Positions 9,154 to 18,524 are shown, counted from the stretch's first letter. The stretch is 64,000 nucleotides of DNA from UBA8752 sp036159995 (GCA_036159995.1 JAYYEI010000037.1:39171-103170), one strand, 5' to 3'. Made by a program: numbers and translations. The notes: a model not told the origin generated them from the sequence alone.

Positions 9154-10434
9154 ATGGCTGAAATCGTACGCATGCCGAAGCTCAGCGACACCATGACCGA
9201 GGGTGTCGTGGCCGAGTGGCACAAGAACGTGGGAGACCAGGTCGAATCCGGCGAGGTGCTCGCCGAGATCGAGACCGACAAGGCGACCATGGAATTCGAG
9301 TCCTTCCAGGACGGTGTGCTCTTGCACATCGGCGTGGACAAGGGCGCCACGGCTGCCGTGGACAGCATCCTCGCCATCCTCGGAGAGGCCGGAGAGGATG
9401 TGAGCGGCCTGCTTGCCGCCGAGGCCGAGGCCGAGGCGCCGGCGGCCGCCGCTCCGGCTCCTGAACCGGCTCCGGCTCCCGCCCCGGCCCCCGCTCCGGT
9501 GGAGGCGGCTCCAGCTCCCGCTCCGGCCCCTGTGGCGGCCCCGGCTCCGGCCGTGGCCCCCGCGGCCAAGGTGGCCGCTCCGGCTCCGTCCGCCAACGGC
9601 AAGATCAAGGCCTCCCCGCTGGCGGCCCGCTTGGCCGCTGAGCGCGGCATCGACCTCGGCCGGGTGGCCGGCACTGGAGACGGTGGCCGCATCGTCAAGC
9701 GCGACATCGAAGGCTACGTGCCCGCTCCGGCTGCAGCCGGACTCGGCGCGGTGGAGTCCTCCACGGACTTCCCGGTGACCCAGATGCGCAAGACCATCGC
9801 GCGAAGGCTCGCCGAATCCAAGTTCACCGCCCCGCACTTCTACCTCAAGCTGTCCGTTGACATGGGCGCTGCGGTGGAAGCCCGCCAGGCCATCAACGCC
9901 GAGGAGGGCGTCAAGGTGAGCTTCAACGACATGGTCGTCAAGGCCGTGTCCCTGGCCCTCAAGAAGCACCCGGCCGTCAACAGTGCCTGGATGGACACCC
10001 ACATCCGACAGAACGACCATGTCCACATCGGTGTGGCCGTGGCCGTCGAGGATGGACTGCTTGTCCCCGTGGTGCGCCACGCCGACCGGAAGTCCCTCAC
10101 CGAGATTGGGGCAGAGGTCAAGGATTACGCGGGCAAGGCCCGGGAGAAGAAGCTCCAGCCCAGTGATTGGGAAGGCAACACCTTCACCATCTCCAACCTC
10201 GGGATGTTCGGCATTGAGGACTTCACCGCGATCATCAACCCGCCGGATGCCTGCATCCTGGCCGTCGGCGGCATCAGCGATGTGCCGGTCGTCAAGGACG
10301 GGGCCGTCGTGCCGGGCAAAGTGATGAAGCTCACCCTCAGCTGCGACCACCGCGTCGTGGACGGCGCCACCGGTGCCGCCTTCCTCCAGGAGGTCAAATC
10401 CCTCCTCGAGCACCCGGTTCGCATGTTGGCCTGA
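9154..10434 (+). CDS. pdhC: Pyruvate dehydrogenase E2, dihydrolipoamide acetyltransferase
   Basis: The E2 core of pyruvate dehydrogenase, transferring acetyl groups from lipoamide to CoA. The product is 426 residues. In order it has one lipoyl domain (residues 1-80, lipoylated Lys43 in ETDKA), a long Ala/Pro linker (about 88-148), an E1/E3-binding domain (about 150-188, ending RIVKRDIEGYV), and the catalytic acyltransferase domain with DHRVVDG (Asp398, His399). It has one lipoyl domain where some family members have two or three. Co-transcribed with pdhA (20-base gap). Confidence 0.95.
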   Translation: MAEIVRMPKLSDTMTEGVVAEWHKNVGDQVESGEVLAEIETDKATMEFESFQDGVLLHIGVDKGATAAVDSILAILGEAGEDVSGLLAAEAEAEAPAAAAPAPEPAPAPAPAPAPVEAAPAPAPAPVAAPAPAVAPAAKVAAPAPSANGKIKASPLAARLAAERGIDLGRVAGTGDGGRIVKRDIEGYVPAPAAAGLGAVESSTDFPVTQMRKTIARRLAESKFTAPHFYLKLSVDMGAAVEARQAINAEEGVKVSFNDMVVKAVSLALKKHPAVNSAWMDTHIRQNDHVHIGVAVAVEDGLLVPVVRHADRKSLTEIGAEVKDYAGKAREKKLQPSDWEGNTFTISNLGMFGIEDFTAIINPPDACILAVGGISDVPVVKDGAVVPGKVMKLTLSCDHRVVDGATGAAFLQEVKSLLEHPVRMLA

Positions 10435-10447
10435 TCTTCCGGCCACG

Positions 10448-12568
10448 ATGCCGGAACCGCTGAACGCCTCCACCCCGATCGAATTCCTGAAGGGAATCGG
10501 TCCCAAACGGGCAGAGGCGTTGGCGGAGGACCTCGCCATCCGAACCTGTGGCGACCTCCTGTTCCACCTGCCGTTCCGGTACGAGGACCGCACCCGCTTC
10601 CATCGGGTGGCGGAGACCGCGCCCGGTCCCGTGCAGGTCCAATTGAGGGGCACCATCCGCAAGCTCAAGGAGGTCCAGCAGAAGCGGGGCCAAAGGCTCG
10701 AAGCGGACTTCGTCGACGAGCACGGGGATGTCCTGCCGTTGGTCTGGTTCAAGGGGGCCAAATGGGTGGCCCGGAACCTGCCCGTTGGCCAACCCTGCGT
10801 GTTGTGGGGCCGCATCAGTGATTACAAGGGCGGACGCAACATGGCCCATCCCGAGGTGTTGACCCTGCAGGAGGCTCGGGCGGCCAGCGCCCTCCACCCG
10901 GTGTATGGATCCACCGAACGCCTCGGTCGGTTCGGGTTGAATTCCAATGGCATCGGAAAGGCCGTGCAGCGCCTCATCGCCCAGCTCCGGGAGTTGCATG
11001 GGCCCGAATGGATGGCCGAAACCCTGCCGGACGGCATCCTGGCCCACCGTGGATTGCCTCGTCTGGCCACGGCCATGGAACAGGTCCATCAGCCAGCCGA
11101 TGTGCAGGCCGAACGGCTGGGTCGATTCCGTCTGAAATTCGAAGAGTTCCTCTTCCTGCAGCTGCTGCTCGTCCAACACCGCAACCGACAGACCACGGCC
11201 TTGCCCGGCCCGGCCTTCGCTGAGGTCGGAGAGCACTTCAACCGCTTCTATTCGGAGCGGATTCCCTTTGAGCTCACCGGCGCCCAGAAGCGGGTCATCC
11301 GCGAAATCCGAGAGGACACGCGGAACGGCACCCACATGAACCGCTTGCTGCAGGGCGACGTGGGCAGTGGAAAGACGATGGTGGCCCTGTTGACGGCCCT
11401 GCTCGCTGTAGACAACGGGTGTCAGGCGTGCATCATGGCCCCCACGGAAATCCTGGCCCAGCAGCACCTCGCGAGCTTCCGCGAGATGCTCGGCGACCTG
11501 CCGGTCCGCGTGGAGTTGTTGACGGGATCCGTCAAGGCCGCGGACCGGAAGCCCATCCTCGCCGGCCTCGCAGACGGCTCGGTCCATCTGCTTGTCGGCA
11601 CCCACGCGGTGCTCGAGCCCAAGGTGGTCTTCCATCGCCTCGGCCTGGTCGTGATCGACGAGCAGCACCGGTTCGGCGTGGCCCAGCGCGCCCGGCTGTG
11701 GGCCAAGGCGGAGATTCCGCCCCACATCCTCGTGATGACGGCCACCCCCATCCCACGGACGTTGAGCATGACCGTCTATGGAGACCTGGACGTGAGCGTC
11801 ATCGACGAGCTCCCGCCGGGACGGAAGCCCATCCGCACCGTCCACCGGACCGATGCCCAGCGGCTCGGGGTCTTCGGGTTCATGCGGGACCAGATTGCCG
11901 AAGGCCGCCAGGTGTACGTGGTGTATCCGCTCATCGAGGAGTCCGCCCAGCTCGACCACAAGGATCTGATGGACGGTTACGAGAGCTTGACCCGGCATTT
12001 TCCGGCACCGGACCACCGCATCAGCATCGTGCACGGACGGATGAAGCCGGAGGACAAGGACGCTGAGATGCAACGCTTCGCCAGCGGGAAGACGCAGATC
12101 ATGGTCGCGACCACCGTCATCGAGGTGGGGGTCAATGTGCCCAATGCCTCCGTCATGGTCATCGAGAGCGCGGAACGGTTCGGTTTGAGCCAGCTGCACC
12201 AATTGAGGGGCCGGGTGGGCCGCGGCGCCAACCAGAGCTTCTGCATCCTGATGAGTGGCAAGGAACTCGGCAAGGAGGCCCGCCGAAGGCTGGAGACCAT
12301 GTGCCGGACCCAGGACGGCTTCGAAATCGCGGAGGTCGACCTCGAGTTGCGCGGGCCGGGCGACCTGATGGGCACGAAGCAGAGCGGTGTGCTGGACCTG
12401 AAGGTCGCCGACCTCGTCAAGGACCGGGCCCTGCTGGAGGATGCCCGGGACCTCGCCCGCCGCGTGCTGGGGGAGGACCCAGACCTCGATGCGCCGAAGC
12501 ACGCCTTGTTGCGGACTGGGGTCGAACGGCTGCGGGCCTCCCGTCCCGACTGGAGCCGGATCGCCTGA
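10448..12568 (+). CDS. recG: ATP-dependent DNA helicase RecG
   Basis: A branched-DNA helicase that reverses stalled replication forks and acts in recombination repair. The product is 706 residues, normal for RecG. An N-terminal wedge (OB-fold) domain is followed by the two-lobe helicase core: Walker A GDVGSGKT near residue 303, the DEQH box in VVIDEQHRFG near residue 404, TATPIPRT (motif III), and the C-terminal QLRGRVGRG (motif VI). The ATG at 10448 is 13 bases after the pdhC stop, so it probably rides on the pdh transcript. Confidence 0.96.
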   Translation: MPEPLNASTPIEFLKGIGPKRAEALAEDLAIRTCGDLLFHLPFRYEDRTRFHRVAETAPGPVQVQLRGTIRKLKEVQQKRGQRLEADFVDEHGDVLPLVWFKGAKWVARNLPVGQPCVLWGRISDYKGGRNMAHPEVLTLQEARAASALHPVYGSTERLGRFGLNSNGIGKAVQRLIAQLRELHGPEWMAETLPDGILAHRGLPRLATAMEQVHQPADVQAERLGRFRLKFEEFLFLQLLLVQHRNRQTTALPGPAFAEVGEHFNRFYSERIPFELTGAQKRVIREIREDTRNGTHMNRLLQGDVGSGKTMVALLTALLAVDNGCQACIMAPTEILAQQHLASFREMLGDLPVRVELLTGSVKAADRKPILAGLADGSVHLLVGTHAVLEPKVVFHRLGLVVIDEQHRFGVAQRARLWAKAEIPPHILVMTATPIPRTLSMTVYGDLDVSVIDELPPGRKPIRTVHRTDAQRLGVFGFMRDQIAEGRQVYVVYPLIEESAQLDHKDLMDGYESLTRHFPAPDHRISIVHGRMKPEDKDAEMQRFASGKTQIMVATTVIEVGVNVPNASVMVIESAERFGLSQLHQLRGRVGRGANQSFCILMSGKELGKEARRRLETMCRTQDGFEIAEVDLELRGPGDLMGTKQSGVLDLKVADLVKDRALLEDARDLARRVLGEDPDLDAPKHALLRTGVERLRASRPDWSRIA

Positions 12569-12614
12569 GCCATGAACCGCTCGGTTGTGGGCAAGTTCGG
12601 CGGTCCTATCCTTC

Positions 12615-12633
12615 AAGGGCCTCGGGGGCCTTT
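12615..12633 (+). terminator. Possible weak terminator after recG
   Basis: A small bulged stem (AAGG..CC pairing with GG..CCTT) with a five-base loop ends in TTTATGTTT. It is short and imperfect, and its T-rich tail overlaps the next gene's -7 element, so its role as a terminator is uncertain. Confidence 0.3.
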
Positions 12634-12640
12634 ATGTTTG
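12633..12640 (+). promoter_or_regulatory. -7 element directly before the FG-GAP-like gene
   Basis: TATGTTTG matches TAnnTTTG exactly and is separated from ATG 12646 by only five bases (AGGGA). It decides the start: the in-frame ATG at 12634 lies inside the promoter element itself. The spacing implies a leaderless or nearly leaderless mRNA. Confidence 0.55.
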
Positions 12641-12645
12641 AGGGA

Positions 12646-13572
12646 ATGAACGCCGGTGGACGTCCCTTCTGGTTGGCCTTGAGTGCGGGTGTGGCCCTCG
12701 CGGCGGCCGCGAGCTGGTCCTTCCTGTCTGGCCCGGAGGCCGCCACGCGGAGCGCTTCCGACCCCCTTCCCGCTGCGGTCAACCTAGATTCCCTCGTCGA
12801 GGAGGTCGCCGATCAGACCGCTCTCGAGGAGCGGGCGGCGGACGTGACCTTTTCGTTTGCCGTCGAGGTGAAGCGCTTCGACGACGGAACCGTCCTCGAA
12901 CAAGACGACCTGCACCGCATGACCTGCCGGGCCCCTTCCGGCGATGCCCGCTGGGAAATCGGGATGGAGGGCCCCCTGCTCGGCGCCTACCGGTTCGACG
13001 CCAACGATGACGGCACGGATGAATTCCTTCTGGTCGACCGGGTCCACGCCATCGGTCTCGATGCCGGTGGCCGACCGATTCCGGGGTTCTCGATTCGACC
13101 CAACCGGGACATTACGGCCCACGCCGTCGTGGACTATGACGGAAAAGGGGAGGAGCGTTACCTGCTCGGCCTGTCCGATGGGCGTCTTCTGAACCACCGG
13201 AAGCTCGGTGAGGCAACCCCGGGTTGGAGACATGTCTCCAAGGGGGCCGCCATCCAGTCGGTGGCCCACCTTCGGGCGGGACGGAAGGATTACCTCTGCA
13301 CGGTCGATGAGAAGGGCGTGGTCATGCTTCTCAAGCGGAGCGGACAGCGTCGGGTGAGAACACCGGCCCAATTGCATCCGCAGGAAGGGCCGCGTGCAGT
13401 CGCATATGAGGTCCGGTCGGACATCGGGTCCTCCATTCTCGTGTCGCGCAATGCCGAAGGCGAGGTGGAATGCCGCCGGTTCGAGGATGGCATCGCCGGT
13501 CCGGCCTCCAGCGCGGAAATCCGGCTGCTCGAGACCGTCGAGGCCCGATTGCCGGACCCGGAGGCACCCTGA
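12646..13572 (+). CDS. Hypothetical membrane-anchored or secreted protein with FG-GAP-like repeats
   Basis: I do not recognise a named family. The product is 308 residues from ATG 12646. An N-terminal hydrophobic segment (about residues 8-26, WLALSAGVALAAAASWSFL) looks like a signal anchor or uncleaved signal peptide. The middle has short Asp-rich turns typical of FG-GAP/VCBS beta-propeller blades or EF-like loops: FDANDDGTDEFLL and VVDYDGKGEERYLLG, each followed by a VHAIGLD- or GRLLNHRK-like strand. This suggests an extracytoplasmic beta-rich domain that may bind calcium. It converges on the acyl-CoA dehydrogenase, with one base between the two stop codons. No sorting domain is present. Confidence 0.75.
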   Translation: MNAGGRPFWLALSAGVALAAAASWSFLSGPEAATRSASDPLPAAVNLDSLVEEVADQTALEERAADVTFSFAVEVKRFDDGTVLEQDDLHRMTCRAPSGDARWEIGMEGPLLGAYRFDANDDGTDEFLLVDRVHAIGLDAGGRPIPGFSIRPNRDITAHAVVDYDGKGEERYLLGLSDGRLLNHRKLGEATPGWRHVSKGAAIQSVAHLRAGRKDYLCTVDEKGVVMLLKRSGQRRVRTPAQLHPQEGPRAVAYEVRSDIGSSILVSRNAEGEVECRRFEDGIAGPASSAEIRLLETVEARLPDPEAP

Positions 13573-13573
13573 A

Positions 13574-14716
13574 TCAGTCCTGGAGGATAGAGCGCGAGAT
13601 GACGATGCGCTGCACCTCGCTCGTGCCCTCGTAGATCTGCGTGATCTTGGAATCGCGCATGAGGCGTTCCACGTGGTATTCCTTGACGTAGCCGTATCCG
13701 CCGTGCACCTGGACCGCCTGGTCCGTTACCCGGCCGGCCACCTCCGAAGCGTACAGCTTGGCCATCGAGCTGGCGAGGTCGTAGTCCTGGCCCTGATCCT
13801 TGAGCCAAGCGGCTTTGAGGCAGAGCATGCGCGCCGCTTCGACTTCGGTGGCCATGTCGGCCAACTTGAAGGCGATGGCCTGATGCTTGTGGATTTCCTT
13901 GCCGAAGGCCTTGCGCTCCTTGGAGTAGGCGAGGGCAAACTCGAGGGCACCGGAGGCGATGCCGAGCGCCTGGGCGGCGATGCCGATGCGCCCACCAGCG
14001 AGGGTCTTCATGGCGAATTTGAAGCCGAAGCCGTCCTCTCCAATGCGGTTGGCCTTGGGCACCTTGACGTCCTGGAACATCAGGGTGTGCGTGTCGCTGC
14101 CGCGGATGCCCATCTTGTCTTCCTTGGCGCCCACGATAAAGCCCTCCATGCCGCGTTCGACGACGAGGCAGTTGATGCCGCGGTGGCCCTTTTCGGCGTC
14201 CGTCTGGGCCATCACGAGATAGGTGCTGGCCGAACCGCCGTTGGTGATCCAGTTCTTGGTGCCGTTGAGGAGGTAATGGTCCCCCATGTCGATGGCCGTC
14301 GTGCGCTGGCTGGTGGCATCGCTGCCCGCCTCGGGCTCGCTCAGGCAAAAGGCCCCGATCTTCTCTCCCCGGGCGAGGGGAGCGAGGAACTTCTCCTTCT
14401 GCTCCTCCGTGCCGTAGGCTTCCAATCCCCAGCAGACGAGGCTGTTGTTGACTGAAACGCAGACGGAGGCGGAGGCGTCGATTTTGGACAACTCCTCCAT
14501 GGCGAGGACGTAGCTGACCGTGTCCATGCCACTTCCGCCATATTTGGGGTCGACCATCATGCCCATGAAGCCCAATTCACCGAGCTGGCGCACCTCGTCG
14601 GCGGGAAAGCGCTGTTCGTTGTCCCGGTCGATGACGCCGGGTTTGAGGACGTTTTGGGCGAAATCGCGGGCGGCGTCGCGCACGGCGCGCTGCTCTTCGT
14701 TGAGTTCCAGGATCAT
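13574..14716 (-). CDS. Acyl-CoA dehydrogenase
   Basis: An FAD flavoenzyme that introduces the alpha-beta double bond in acyl-CoA, in fatty-acid or branched-chain amino-acid breakdown. The product is 380 residues, normal length. Family signatures include FCLSEPEAGSD, WITNGG and the C-terminal QIYEGTSEVQR, with catalytic Glu363. The start MILELNEEQ at 14716 is preferred over the in-frame start at 14746 because the likely -7 element (14751-14744) overlaps that upstream start. Chain-length specificity (short-chain butyryl-CoA type seems most likely) cannot be fixed from sequence alone. Confidence 0.92.
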   Translation of the reverse strand: MILELNEEQRAVRDAARDFAQNVLKPGVIDRDNEQRFPADEVRQLGELGFMGMMVDPKYGGSGMDTVSYVLAMEELSKIDASASVCVSVNNSLVCWGLEAYGTEEQKEKFLAPLARGEKIGAFCLSEPEAGSDATSQRTTAIDMGDHYLLNGTKNWITNGGSASTYLVMAQTDAEKGHRGINCLVVERGMEGFIVGAKEDKMGIRGSDTHTLMFQDVKVPKANRIGEDGFGFKFAMKTLAGGRIGIAAQALGIASGALEFALAYSKERKAFGKEIHKHQAIAFKLADMATEVEAARMLCLKAAWLKDQGQDYDLASSMAKLYASEVAGRVTDQAVQVHGGYGYVKEYHVERLMRDSKITQIYEGTSEVQRIVISRSILQD

Positions 14717-14733
14717 TGCAGGAGTCTCGTAAG

Positions 14734-15870
14734 GTGAGGACGACAAAGATAGCCCAGGATGCCCCCAAGTCTTGTCCGGAAGACACGGTTTGGCGCGTCA
14801 TTGGGACCATGTCCGGCACATCCTGTGATGGCCTCGATGTGGTGCTGGTTGAAATCCGGGACGGAGGGACGACCGTGACCCTCCTCGAATCGACGGCCTT
14901 TGACTATGGTCCGGAGTGGTCCGAGCGGATGCGTGGACTTCCTGCACTGTCCGACCCCGAGGCCCTCCGGCTCGAGCAGGAGTGGACGGGATGGGTGTCG
15001 GACCGGATCGCAGGGTGCCTTCGGGTGTGGACAGCAGTCCACGGTCCCGCCCATCTGATCGGCTTCAGCGGCCACACCTGGTACCATGAGCCCGCTGGGC
15101 GGGGGACCCGGGCCGTTGGGGACGGAGCGCTCCTGACCCGCACAGTGGGTCTGCCCGTGGTGACCGACTACCGGTCGGCGGATGTGGCGGCTGGCGGCCA
15201 GGGAGCCCCCCTTGTGCCGCTGTTCGACTCGGTCGTCTTGTCCGGCCATGGCGCCTGTCTCAACCTCGGGGGCATTGCCAACCTCACCTGGCTCCCGCAG
15301 TCGGCCGACGACCCCGTCAGGGCGGCGGACCTGTGCGGGGCGAATCTGCTGCTCAACCGGCAGGCCCGGCGGGCGGGGCTTGCTTTTGATCACGATGGAG
15401 ACCTGGCCCTGAGTGGGACGGTCCAGCCAGAGGCCTTGATAAGGCTGCAGCAGTGGCCGTACCTCCATCGCGAGGGCCCGAAGTCGCTGGCGGCAGAAGA
15501 CCTCGACCCGCTGCATGACATCCTGGACGGAATTCCCGACCCCCGGAATGCCGCCGCCACGGCCGTGGAGTGGGTGGCCCAGACGGTGGCCGGCAGCTTG
15601 GACCCGGCTGAGGAGGCCAGCCGCACCCTGCTGGTGACCGGTGGCGGCGCGCACCACCATTGCCTCATGGAGCGGTTGCGCACCCTGCTGCCCAAAGGGT
15701 GGACATTGGAGATCCCCGATCCCGCGTGGGTGGATGGCAAGGAAGCCATCGCATTTGCCTGGCTCGCGCTCCGAACGGCACAGGGGAAACCCACCTCGCT
15801 AGCGACGGTGACCGGGGCATCACAGGATGTCTGTGGCGGGGTTCTCTTCGGTACCTTCGCGACGCCCTGA
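14734..15870 (+). CDS. anmK: Anhydro-N-acetylmuramic acid kinase
   Basis: Phosphorylates and opens 1,6-anhydro-MurNAc released from peptidoglycan, feeding wall recycling. About 378 residues, the family length. Motifs: GTMSGTSCDGLD near the N-terminus (ATP-binding ASKHA-fold loop), VTDYRSADVAAGGQGAPLVP (substrate region) and CLNLGGIANLT. There is no in-frame ATG before the essential GTMSGTS loop. GTG 14734 after TAAG is my choice, with TTG 14716 also possible, so the first residues are uncertain. The gene diverges from the acyl-CoA dehydrogenase and its stop overlaps the next gene's ATG (TGATG), which indicates translational coupling. Confidence 0.9.
   Translation: MRTTKIAQDAPKSCPEDTVWRVIGTMSGTSCDGLDVVLVEIRDGGTTVTLLESTAFDYGPEWSERMRGLPALSDPEALRLEQEWTGWVSDRIAGCLRVWTAVHGPAHLIGFSGHTWYHEPAGRGTRAVGDGALLTRTVGLPVVTDYRSADVAAGGQGAPLVPLFDSVVLSGHGACLNLGGIANLTWLPQSADDPVRAADLCGANLLLNRQARRAGLAFDHDGDLALSGTVQPEALIRLQQWPYLHREGPKSLAAEDLDPLHDILDGIPDPRNAAATAVEWVAQTVAGSLDPAEEASRTLLVTGGGAHHHCLMERLRTLLPKGWTLEIPDPAWVDGKEAIAFAWLALRTAQGKPTSLATVTGASQDVCGGVLFGTFATP
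14744..14751 (-). promoter_or_regulatory. -7 element for the acyl-CoA dehydrogenase gene
   Basis: On the minus strand TATCTTTG matches TAnnTTTG exactly, 27 bases before ATG 14716. It lies inside the 5' end of the divergent anmK frame, so the two genes' control signals overlap. Confidence 0.55.
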
Positions 15871-17126
15871 TGTCCCGGGGACACGATTCGATCATGAAGG
15901 AGCTTCTCGACCAGTACAGCGCCCGCGCCCCGGAAATCGTTTTCGAATGGACGGATGCTGAAACGGAGGCCCGGGGATGGGTCGTCATCAACAGCTTGCG
16001 CGGCGGCGCGGCCGGCGGTGGCACCCGCATGCGGAAGGGCCTCGACCGCAATGAGGTGGTCTCCCTCGCCAAGACGATGGAGATCAAATTCACCGTCAGC
16101 GGACCCCAGATCGGAGGCGCCAAGAGCGGCATCGATTTCGATCCGGCCGACCCCCGCAAGGAGGGCGTCCTGCGCCGCTGGTACCAGGCCGTGACCCCGC
16201 TCCTCAAGCATTACTATGGCACCGGAGGGGACCTCAATGTCGACGCGGGCCTCGAGGTCATTCCGATGACCGAGGCCTGTGGGGTCTGGCATCCCCAGGA
16301 GGGCGTCTTCAACGGCCATTTCAAGCCGGACGAAGCCCAGAAAGTGCGGCGGATTGGCCGCCTGCGCCAAGGCGTCAGCAAGGTGGTGGAGGATGCGGAT
16401 TTCCTTCCCGATGGCGGGGGCGTCCGATACCGTGTGGCGGACATGATCACCGGCTATGGCGTGGCGGAATCCGTGCGCCATTTCTACGAACTCTACGGCG
16501 GTTCCGTCCGGGGCAAGCGCGTGCTCGTCCAGGGCTGGGGCAATGTGGGGGCCGCAGCGGCCTTGTATCTGGCTCAGCGTGGCGCGGTCATCACCGGCAT
16601 CATCGACCGGGTCGGAGGTCTGCTCCGTCCGGATGGCATGGGCCTCGATGAGGTGCGGAAGCTCTTCCTCTCCAAGACAGGCAATGCCTTGTCGACCCCC
16701 GGTCTCGTCAGCTTCGAGGAGGTCAACCGCACCATTTGGGATGTCGGGGCGGACGTGTTTCTTCCGTGCGCCGCGTCCCGCCTCGTGACCGAGGACCAGC
16801 TCGACCGGATGCTGGCCGCCGGCCTCGAGGTCATCTCGTGCGGGGCCAACGTCCCGTTTGCCGACAAGGCCATCTTCTACGGGCCCATTTCCGAGAAGGC
16901 AGACCACGCCTGTGCCGTGATTCCCGACTTCATCGCGAACTGTGGGATGGCCCGTGTGTTTGGATACCTGATGGGCGACGGTGACGTTCAATTGGAAGAC
17001 GGTGCGATCTTCGGGGACACTTCGGACTGCATCCGCTCCGCGATGGAACGGTGCCATGCCCGCAGCCCCGAGCGCAACGGATTGTCCTCCACGGCCCTGT
17101 CCATCGCCCTCGAACAACTCGTCTGA
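15870..17126 (+). CDS. Glu/Leu/Phe/Val family amino-acid dehydrogenase
   Basis: An NAD(P)-dependent oxidative deaminase of the glutamate/leucine dehydrogenase superfamily. The product is 418 residues. The substrate-binding and catalytic region has GGTRMRKGL, then GGAKSGIDFDP with the conserved catalytic-type Lys. The Rossmann domain has VQGWGNVGAAAA and the C-terminus has CGANVPF. The ATG at 15870 overlaps the anmK stop by one base; a second start at 15894 (MKELLDQ) is possible. TACCTTCG at 15852-15859 is promoter-like. The true substrate (glutamate or a branched-chain or aromatic amino acid) cannot be assigned. Confidence 0.88.
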   Translation: MSRGHDSIMKELLDQYSARAPEIVFEWTDAETEARGWVVINSLRGGAAGGGTRMRKGLDRNEVVSLAKTMEIKFTVSGPQIGGAKSGIDFDPADPRKEGVLRRWYQAVTPLLKHYYGTGGDLNVDAGLEVIPMTEACGVWHPQEGVFNGHFKPDEAQKVRRIGRLRQGVSKVVEDADFLPDGGGVRYRVADMITGYGVAESVRHFYELYGGSVRGKRVLVQGWGNVGAAAALYLAQRGAVITGIIDRVGGLLRPDGMGLDEVRKLFLSKTGNALSTPGLVSFEEVNRTIWDVGADVFLPCAASRLVTEDQLDRMLAAGLEVISCGANVPFADKAIFYGPISEKADHACAVIPDFIANCGMARVFGYLMGDGDVQLEDGAIFGDTSDCIRSAMERCHARSPERNGLSSTALSIALEQLV

Positions 17127-17138
17127 TCCACTGCCCAC

Positions 17139-18524
17139 ATGGCCACGCTCCTCATCCTCGTCTTTGTCCTGGGTTACCTGCTCATCGCCCTGGAGCACAA
17201 CCTCCACATCGACAAGGCGGCCAGCGCCCTGATCACGGGCACGCTGTGCTGGGCCATCCTCGTCCTGGGTTGGCACCAGGCGCCGGACCATCTGGTGGAT
17301 TCCTTCAACGACTTCCTGCACGGCCATGGCGGTGACGGGCATGGTGGGTTGAAGGTCTTTTTCGAGCACCGCCTGCTCCACCACATGGAGGAGATCTCGA
17401 GCATCCTCTTCTTCCTCCTCGGGGCCATGACCATCGTCGAATTGGTGGACGCCCACAACGGGTTTGCCGTCATCACCGATCGGATCAAGACCCGGAAGAA
17501 GGGCCGTCTGCTGTGGATCATCGCGACCCTGACCTTCTTCTTTTCCGCGGCGCTGGACAACCTCACGACCTCCATCGTGATGATCTCCCTGCTCCGGAAG
17601 CTCATCGCGGACAAGCCCACGCGCTGGCTCTTTGCCGGAGCGGTCATCATCTCGGCCAACGCCGGGGGCGCCTGGTCGCCCATCGGCGACGTCACGACGA
17701 CCATGCTGTGGATTGGTGGCCAGTTGACCACCCCCGTCATTGTGACCCACCTGATTCTGCCGAGCATCGTCTGCATGGTGGTGCCCATCGGCATCATGTC
17801 CATGCGGATGAAGGGCGAGGTGGACCGTCCGGACCAGACCGATCCGGATGAAGCCGCTGATCCGACGAGCCAAGGAGAGCGCAACCTGATTTTCGCCATG
17901 GGCGTGAGCGGCCTGCTGTTTGTCCCGGTCTTCAAAACTGTGACCCACCTGCCGCCCTTTATGGGCATGATGCTCTCCCTCGGCGTCCTGTGGCTCACCA
18001 CCGAGGTGCTGCACCGGTCCAAGAACGACCAGGAGCGCTCCAAACTGAGCGTGGTGGGCGTGCTGCGGAAAATCGACACGGCCTCCGTCATGTTCTTCCT
18101 CGGCATCCTCCTTGCGGTGGGCGCCCTGCAGGAAGCGGGCCACCTGATTGCCACGGCCGACTGGCTCCGGGATTCCCTCGGAGACGTCTACCTGATCAAC
18201 ATCGCCATCGGCCTGCTCTCGGCCATCGTAGACAACGTGCCCCTCGTGGCCGCTTCGATGGGCATGTACGAGGTGGCGGCGCCGGGCACGATGGATGCCT
18301 GGATGGGCTTCTTCGTCCAGGATGGCATCTTCTGGCAGTTCCTCGCCTATTGCGCGGGCACGGGCGGTTCGGCCCTCATCATCGGTTCGGCCGCGGGCGT
18401 GGCGGTTATGGGCCTCGAGAAGATTGACTTCGTGTGGTACATGAAGCGCATGAGCCTGCTGGCCATTGCCGGCTACCTCGCCGGTGCCGCCGTCTATTGG
18501 CTGATGTTCGGCATGGGCGCTTGA
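17139..18524 (+). CDS. nhaD: Na+/H+ antiporter NhaD
   Basis: An inner-membrane sodium-proton antiporter of the NhaD/arsenite-permease fold, maintaining sodium and pH balance and typical of marine bacteria. The product is 461 residues with about 11-12 hydrophobic segments. Conserved stretches: LDNLTTSIVMISLLRKL, GGAWSPIGDVTTTMLWI and the C-terminal GTGGSALIIGSAAGVA. A His/Gly/Asp-rich loop (HGHGGDGHGG, about residues 63-72) lies between early segments and could bind a metal or sense pH. It starts 12 bases after the dehydrogenase. Confidence 0.94.
   Translation: MATLLILVFVLGYLLIALEHNLHIDKAASALITGTLCWAILVLGWHQAPDHLVDSFNDFLHGHGGDGHGGLKVFFEHRLLHHMEEISSILFFLLGAMTIVELVDAHNGFAVITDRIKTRKKGRLLWIIATLTFFFSAALDNLTTSIVMISLLRKLIADKPTRWLFAGAVIISANAGGAWSPIGDVTTTMLWIGGQLTTPVIVTHLILPSIVCMVVPIGIMSMRMKGEVDRPDQTDPDEAADPTSQGERNLIFAMGVSGLLFVPVFKTVTHLPPFMGMMLSLGVLWLTTEVLHRSKNDQERSKLSVVGVLRKIDTASVMFFLGILLAVGALQEAGHLIATADWLRDSLGDVYLINIAIGLLSAIVDNVPLVAASMGMYEVAAPGTMDAWMGFFVQDGIFWQFLAYCAGTGGSALIIGSAAGVAVMGLEKIDFVWYMKRMSLLAIAGYLAGAAVYWLMFGMGA

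Noticed and set aside
9415..9600. Low-complexity GC-rich repeat inside pdhC
   Set aside because: It encodes the Ala/Pro linker expected between the lipoyl and E1/E3-binding domains of E2 proteins.
10394..12616. A 740-residue minus-strand frame opposite recG
   Set aside because: recG is complete on the plus strand with all helicase motifs; the opposite frame is an unpatterned shadow.
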